7,634 bases of DNA from Thermoplasmata archaeon. Its GTDB lineage: Archaea; Thermoplasmatota; Thermoplasmata; Lutacidiplasmatales; UBA184. The translations under genes were made by a program, and so were the position numbers. Shown here piece after piece: positions 6,221 through 7,634 of this stretch (the first letter of the stretch is position 1; each line of letters starts with the position of its first letter). The stretch spans positions 1-7,634 of the forward strand of contig JASHUS010000099.1 of NCBI GenBank assembly GCA_030039865.1. The letters run 5' to 3'. The notes under the pieces were generated by a model. It was given only the letters and a program-made list of their open reading frames with translations. It had not been told where the DNA came from and did not search any database.

Positions 6221-7059
6221 CGGTCTCCGATGCGGGTGGCGGCGATCGCCCGCGCGAGCAGCGGGCGGACGAGCTGGCGACGGTACTCCTCGGACGCCCG
6301 CTTGTCCGCGACGATCGGGGCCCGGGTCGCCAGGGCCTCCGCCGCGCGCGCGATGTCCGCGGCCCCGGGCGTACTCCCGCCGAGCGCCTCCTCGGCCTCG
6401 GGAAAGCGCAGCGGCCGGGGCGGGAAGCCCGCGACCGCGACGCGCCAGCGCGCGTCGGTCGGCGAGAACGCCACGGCGACCGCCATGTGCGAGATGTCGT
6501 GGAACGGTCGCACCCGCTGGAGGAGGTAGGCCGACGGCCGCGCCTCGGGGATCCGGACCGACCGGATCAGCTCGCCGGCCGCGAGCGCGGTCCGTCGCGA
6601 GCCAATCACGAACCGGTCGACCGAGAGCCGTCGCTCCCCCTTCGGTCCCACGAGGTCGACCTCGGCGTCGAGGGCGAGGAGCATCGGCACCAGGTCCGAC
6701 GCCGGGGCCGATCGGCCGAGATTGCCGCCGAGGGTGGCCTGATGGCGCAGCGCGACGCTCCCGACGGCGCGCACCGCGGCGTAGAGACCCGGGATCCGAC
6801 GACGGAGCTCGGGATCGTTCTCGAGCTCGCGCAACGGCAGCGTGCTCCCGACCGTGAGCGTCGGCCCGTTCCAGTCGAGCGTGCGCCACGGCAGGCGACG
6901 GAGCGAGACGACCTTGCGCGGGGTGATCCGCCCGTCGTCGAGGTCGAAGAGAAGGTCGGTCCCTCCGGCGACGACCGCGACCTCGCCCGGGTCGCTCGCG
7001 CGGAGCTCCGCGATCGCCTCGTCGGAGGTGCCGGGCGCCACGAGGTCGAACGCCGGCAT
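6217..7059 (-). CDS. Xanthine dehydrogenase-family hydroxylase, FAD-binding medium subunit
   Basis: This 280-residue protein is of the CoxM/HcrB-type FAD subunit family and is of normal length. Both FAD-pyrophosphate motifs are visible: VAVVAGGTDLL at 27-37 and ATLGGNLGRSAPASDL at 108-123. The C-terminal flavoprotein domain ends with the family-typical KRASEEYRRQLV stretch (253-264). There is no extra [4Fe-4S] insert of the kind found in 4-hydroxybenzoyl-CoA reductase. It accepts electrons from the iron-sulfur subunit and passes them to an acceptor that cannot be told from sequence. The gene order FAD, Fe-S, Mo is that of cox-type operons. It is the first gene of the cluster. The ATG at 7059 has no Shine-Dalgarno site but lies about 30 bp downstream of a TATA-like patch, which suggests a leaderless mRNA. 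The 3' end overlaps the next gene by 4 bp. Confidence 0.94.
   Translation of the reverse strand: MPAFDLVAPGTSDEAIAELRASDPGEVAVVAGGTDLLFDLDDGRITPRKVVSLRRLPWRTLDWNGPTLTVGSTLPLRELENDPELRRRIPGLYAAVRAVGSVALRHQATLGGNLGRSAPASDLVPMLLALDAEVDLVGPKGERRLSVDRFVIGSRRTALAAGELIRSVRIPEARPSAYLLQRVRPFHDISHMAVAVAFSPTDARWRVAVAGFPPRPLRFPEAEEALGGSTPGAADIARAAEALATRAPIVADKRASEEYRRQLVRPLLARAIAATRIGDR
6225..6228 (-). promoter_or_regulatory. Shine-Dalgarno site of the iron-sulfur subunit
   Basis: GGAG on the minus strand, 4 bases before the ATG at 6220, inside the end of the FAD-subunit gene. The spacing is short, but it matches the spacing at the next gene. Confidence 0.5.
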
Positions 7060-7080
7060 CGCGATGGCCGAGCGCTCCGG

Positions 7081-7102
7081 CGCCGCTTATCGTTTCGCGG
7101 CG
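7081..7102. repeat. Short inverted repeat flanking the operon's TATA-like box
   Basis: CGCCGC at 7081-7086 and its exact reverse complement GCGGCG at 7097-7102 are separated by 10 bases that contain the TATA-like patch. A regulator bound to this symmetric site would block the promoter. The arms are only 6 bp and pure G/C in a very GC-rich genome, so chance occurrence is quite possible. Confidence 0.25.
7085..7096 (-). promoter_or_regulatory. Candidate BRE/TATA promoter of the hydroxylase operon
   Basis: On the minus strand the sequence reads GAAACGATAAGC, the only AT-rich patch between the FAD-subunit gene and the divergent promoter. Its centre is about 30 bp before the ATG at 7059, which would place transcription start within a few bases of the start codon. 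The match to an archaeal TATA consensus is loose. Confidence 0.45.
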
Positions 7103-7122
7103 GCCCCGAGCCGGGCGGCCGA

Positions 7123-7130
7123 TTTTTTAT
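7123..7130 (+). promoter_or_regulatory. TATA box of the winged-helix regulator gene
   Basis: TTTTTTAT is the most AT-rich run in the window and lies 29 bases before the ATG at 7160 (centre about 33 bp). A start site about 25 bp downstream gives an almost leaderless mRNA. The GAGGAGAGG just after it ends about 18 bases before the ATG, too far for a normal ribosome site and probably untranscribed. Confidence 0.6.
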
Positions 7131-7159
7131 CCGAGGAGAGGCTTTGGCACCCCATCCAC

Positions 7160-7634
7160 ATGCCATTCGAACTCGCGTTGCGTTACAGCACGCCCCTCAC
7201 GCCCATCTCGGACTTCGACGAGGTGCTGCGCGAGTTCCTGCGGCTCGTGGGCTACCTGCCCGAGGGCGAGGAGGGACGGGGATCGGAGGGACCGATCGCC
7301 CAGAGCCTCGCCTACCGGCTTGTCCGCGACTGCTTCCTGCGCGACCCCGCCCGGCCGTGGTACATCGAGGAACTCACGGCGGTACTGAAGACGTCGAAGC
7401 CCACCGTCTACCGGCACATCAACAAGCTAAAGGCCCTCGATCTGCTGGAAGAGGCGGGAGGCGCGGCGGACGGCAAGGGCAGGAAGGGTTACCGGCTGCG
7501 GTACGGGAACCTCGCCCGGGCCTGGGACTTCACCGAAGCGAATGCGCAGAACGCGCTCCGCCGCTACCGCGAGACTGTGAACCATCTCCAAGGGCTGGTC
7601 GAACAGCGATCGAGCGAGGCGCCCGCGCCGCGGA
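7160..7634 (+). CDS. Winged helix-turn-helix DNA-binding protein (C-terminus beyond the right edge)
   Basis: I translated this frame by hand; it is open for 158 codons to the window edge with no stop. The N-terminal part (1-60) is a helical segment I do not recognise, beginning MPFELALRYSTPLTPISDF. A winged helix follows: helices around WYIEELTAVLKTSKPTVYRH (67-86), with SKPTVYRHINKLKALDLLEE as the recognition helix and its continuation, then a basic wing GKGRKGYRLRYG (105-116), then a long helix ARAWDFTEANAQNALRRYRE (119-138) that may dimerise. The layout is ArsR/TrmB-like. Known for such folds: DNA binding next to the gene's own promoter, with or without a ligand. No metal-binding cysteine pair is seen; there is one Cys (58). 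It is divergent from the hydroxylase operon across 100 bp, so control of that operon is plausible but inferred. No in-frame start codon lies upstream near the TATA box. Confidence 0.85.
   Translation, partial: MPFELALRYSTPLTPISDFDEVLREFLRLVGYLPEGEEGRGSEGPIAQSLAYRLVRDCFLRDPARPWYIEELTAVLKTSKPTVYRHINKLKALDLLEEAGGAADGKGRKGYRLRYGNLARAWDFTEANAQNALRRYRETVNHLQGLVEQRSSEAPAPR

Larger units (their letters stand above)
1164..7059 (-). other. Predicted five-gene operon: Mo-hydroxylase subunits, PurP-like ligase, gcvT
   Basis: The junctions are ATGA overlap (6217-6220), GTGA overlap (5744-5747), a 13-bp gap (3530-3542) and ATGA overlap (2366-2369). No AT-rich promoter-like patch is seen at any of the four junctions, and each downstream gene has a Shine-Dalgarno-like site. 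This supports one transcript starting just upstream of 7059. Whether the AAA ATPase gene is a sixth member is open: it follows after 30 bp but has its own TATA-like patch and no clear ribosome site. Confidence 0.75.

Noticed and set aside
6221..6889. N-terminal extension of the iron-sulfur subunit
   Set aside because: The frame is open but is a different-frame reading of the FAD-subunit gene, with no domain. The ATG at 6220 gives the normal 158-residue protein starting just before the ferredoxin domain.
3543..7059. Annotation of the hydroxylase as CO dehydrogenase (cox genes)
   Set aside because: The gene order fits, but the catalytic subunit lacks the AYRCSFR loop of form I and the GAYRGAGR-type loop of form II, so no cox symbol is given.
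1..7634. CRISPR arrays, tRNA or rRNA genes, transposases and attachment sites
   Set aside because: I saw no spaced direct repeats, no tRNA-like cloverleaf with a TTCRA arm, and no recombinase motifs. Coding sequence fills almost the whole window.

Overview
The window is a dense, very GC-rich stretch, probably from an archaeon, most likely a high-GC member of the Thermoplasmata or a related lineage seen through metagenomes. Three things point to archaea: a gene of the PurP family (formate-dependent purine ligases, essentially archaeal); AT-rich TATA-like boxes about 30 bp upstream of the start codons of genes that lack a Shine-Dalgarno site (a leaderless pattern); and a small winged-helix regulator with its own TATA-like box. 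The lineage assignment is inference, since there is no rRNA or marker gene here.

Layout. Nearly everything is on the minus strand. Reading in the direction of transcription from 7059 down to 1164 there is a tight five-gene cluster: an FAD-binding subunit, a two-[2Fe-2S] subunit and a molybdopterin-binding catalytic subunit of a xanthine-dehydrogenase-family hydroxylase, then a PurP-like ATP-grasp ligase, then the glycine cleavage T protein (GcvT). Three of the four junctions are 4-bp start/stop overlaps (ATGA or GTGA) and the fourth is a 13-bp gap. Each internal gene has a Shine-Dalgarno-like site, whereas the first gene does not. After gcvT, 30 bp further on, a large AAA/STAND-type ATPase starts and runs off the left edge. 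On the plus strand, divergent from the cluster across a 100-bp region, a winged-helix DNA-binding protein starts and runs off the right edge. These two edge genes are open to the window end, so they are easy to miss and are partly masked by long meaningless antisense frames.

How the genes may work together. The three hydroxylase subunits form one electron-transfer chain: substrate oxidised at the molybdenum cofactor, electrons through two [2Fe-2S] clusters, then to FAD and an acceptor. Substrate cannot be told from sequence. The active-site loop is not that of CO dehydrogenase, and two usually conserved cofactor-side motifs are altered. PurP-like and GcvT proteins both belong to one-carbon chemistry (formate ligation to a purine precursor; transfer of the aminomethyl carbon of glycine to a tetrahydropterin). 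Co-transcription with a purine-type hydroxylase family suggests a purine, pterin or other heterocycle link, but that is inference. The divergent regulator is a natural candidate to control the cluster.
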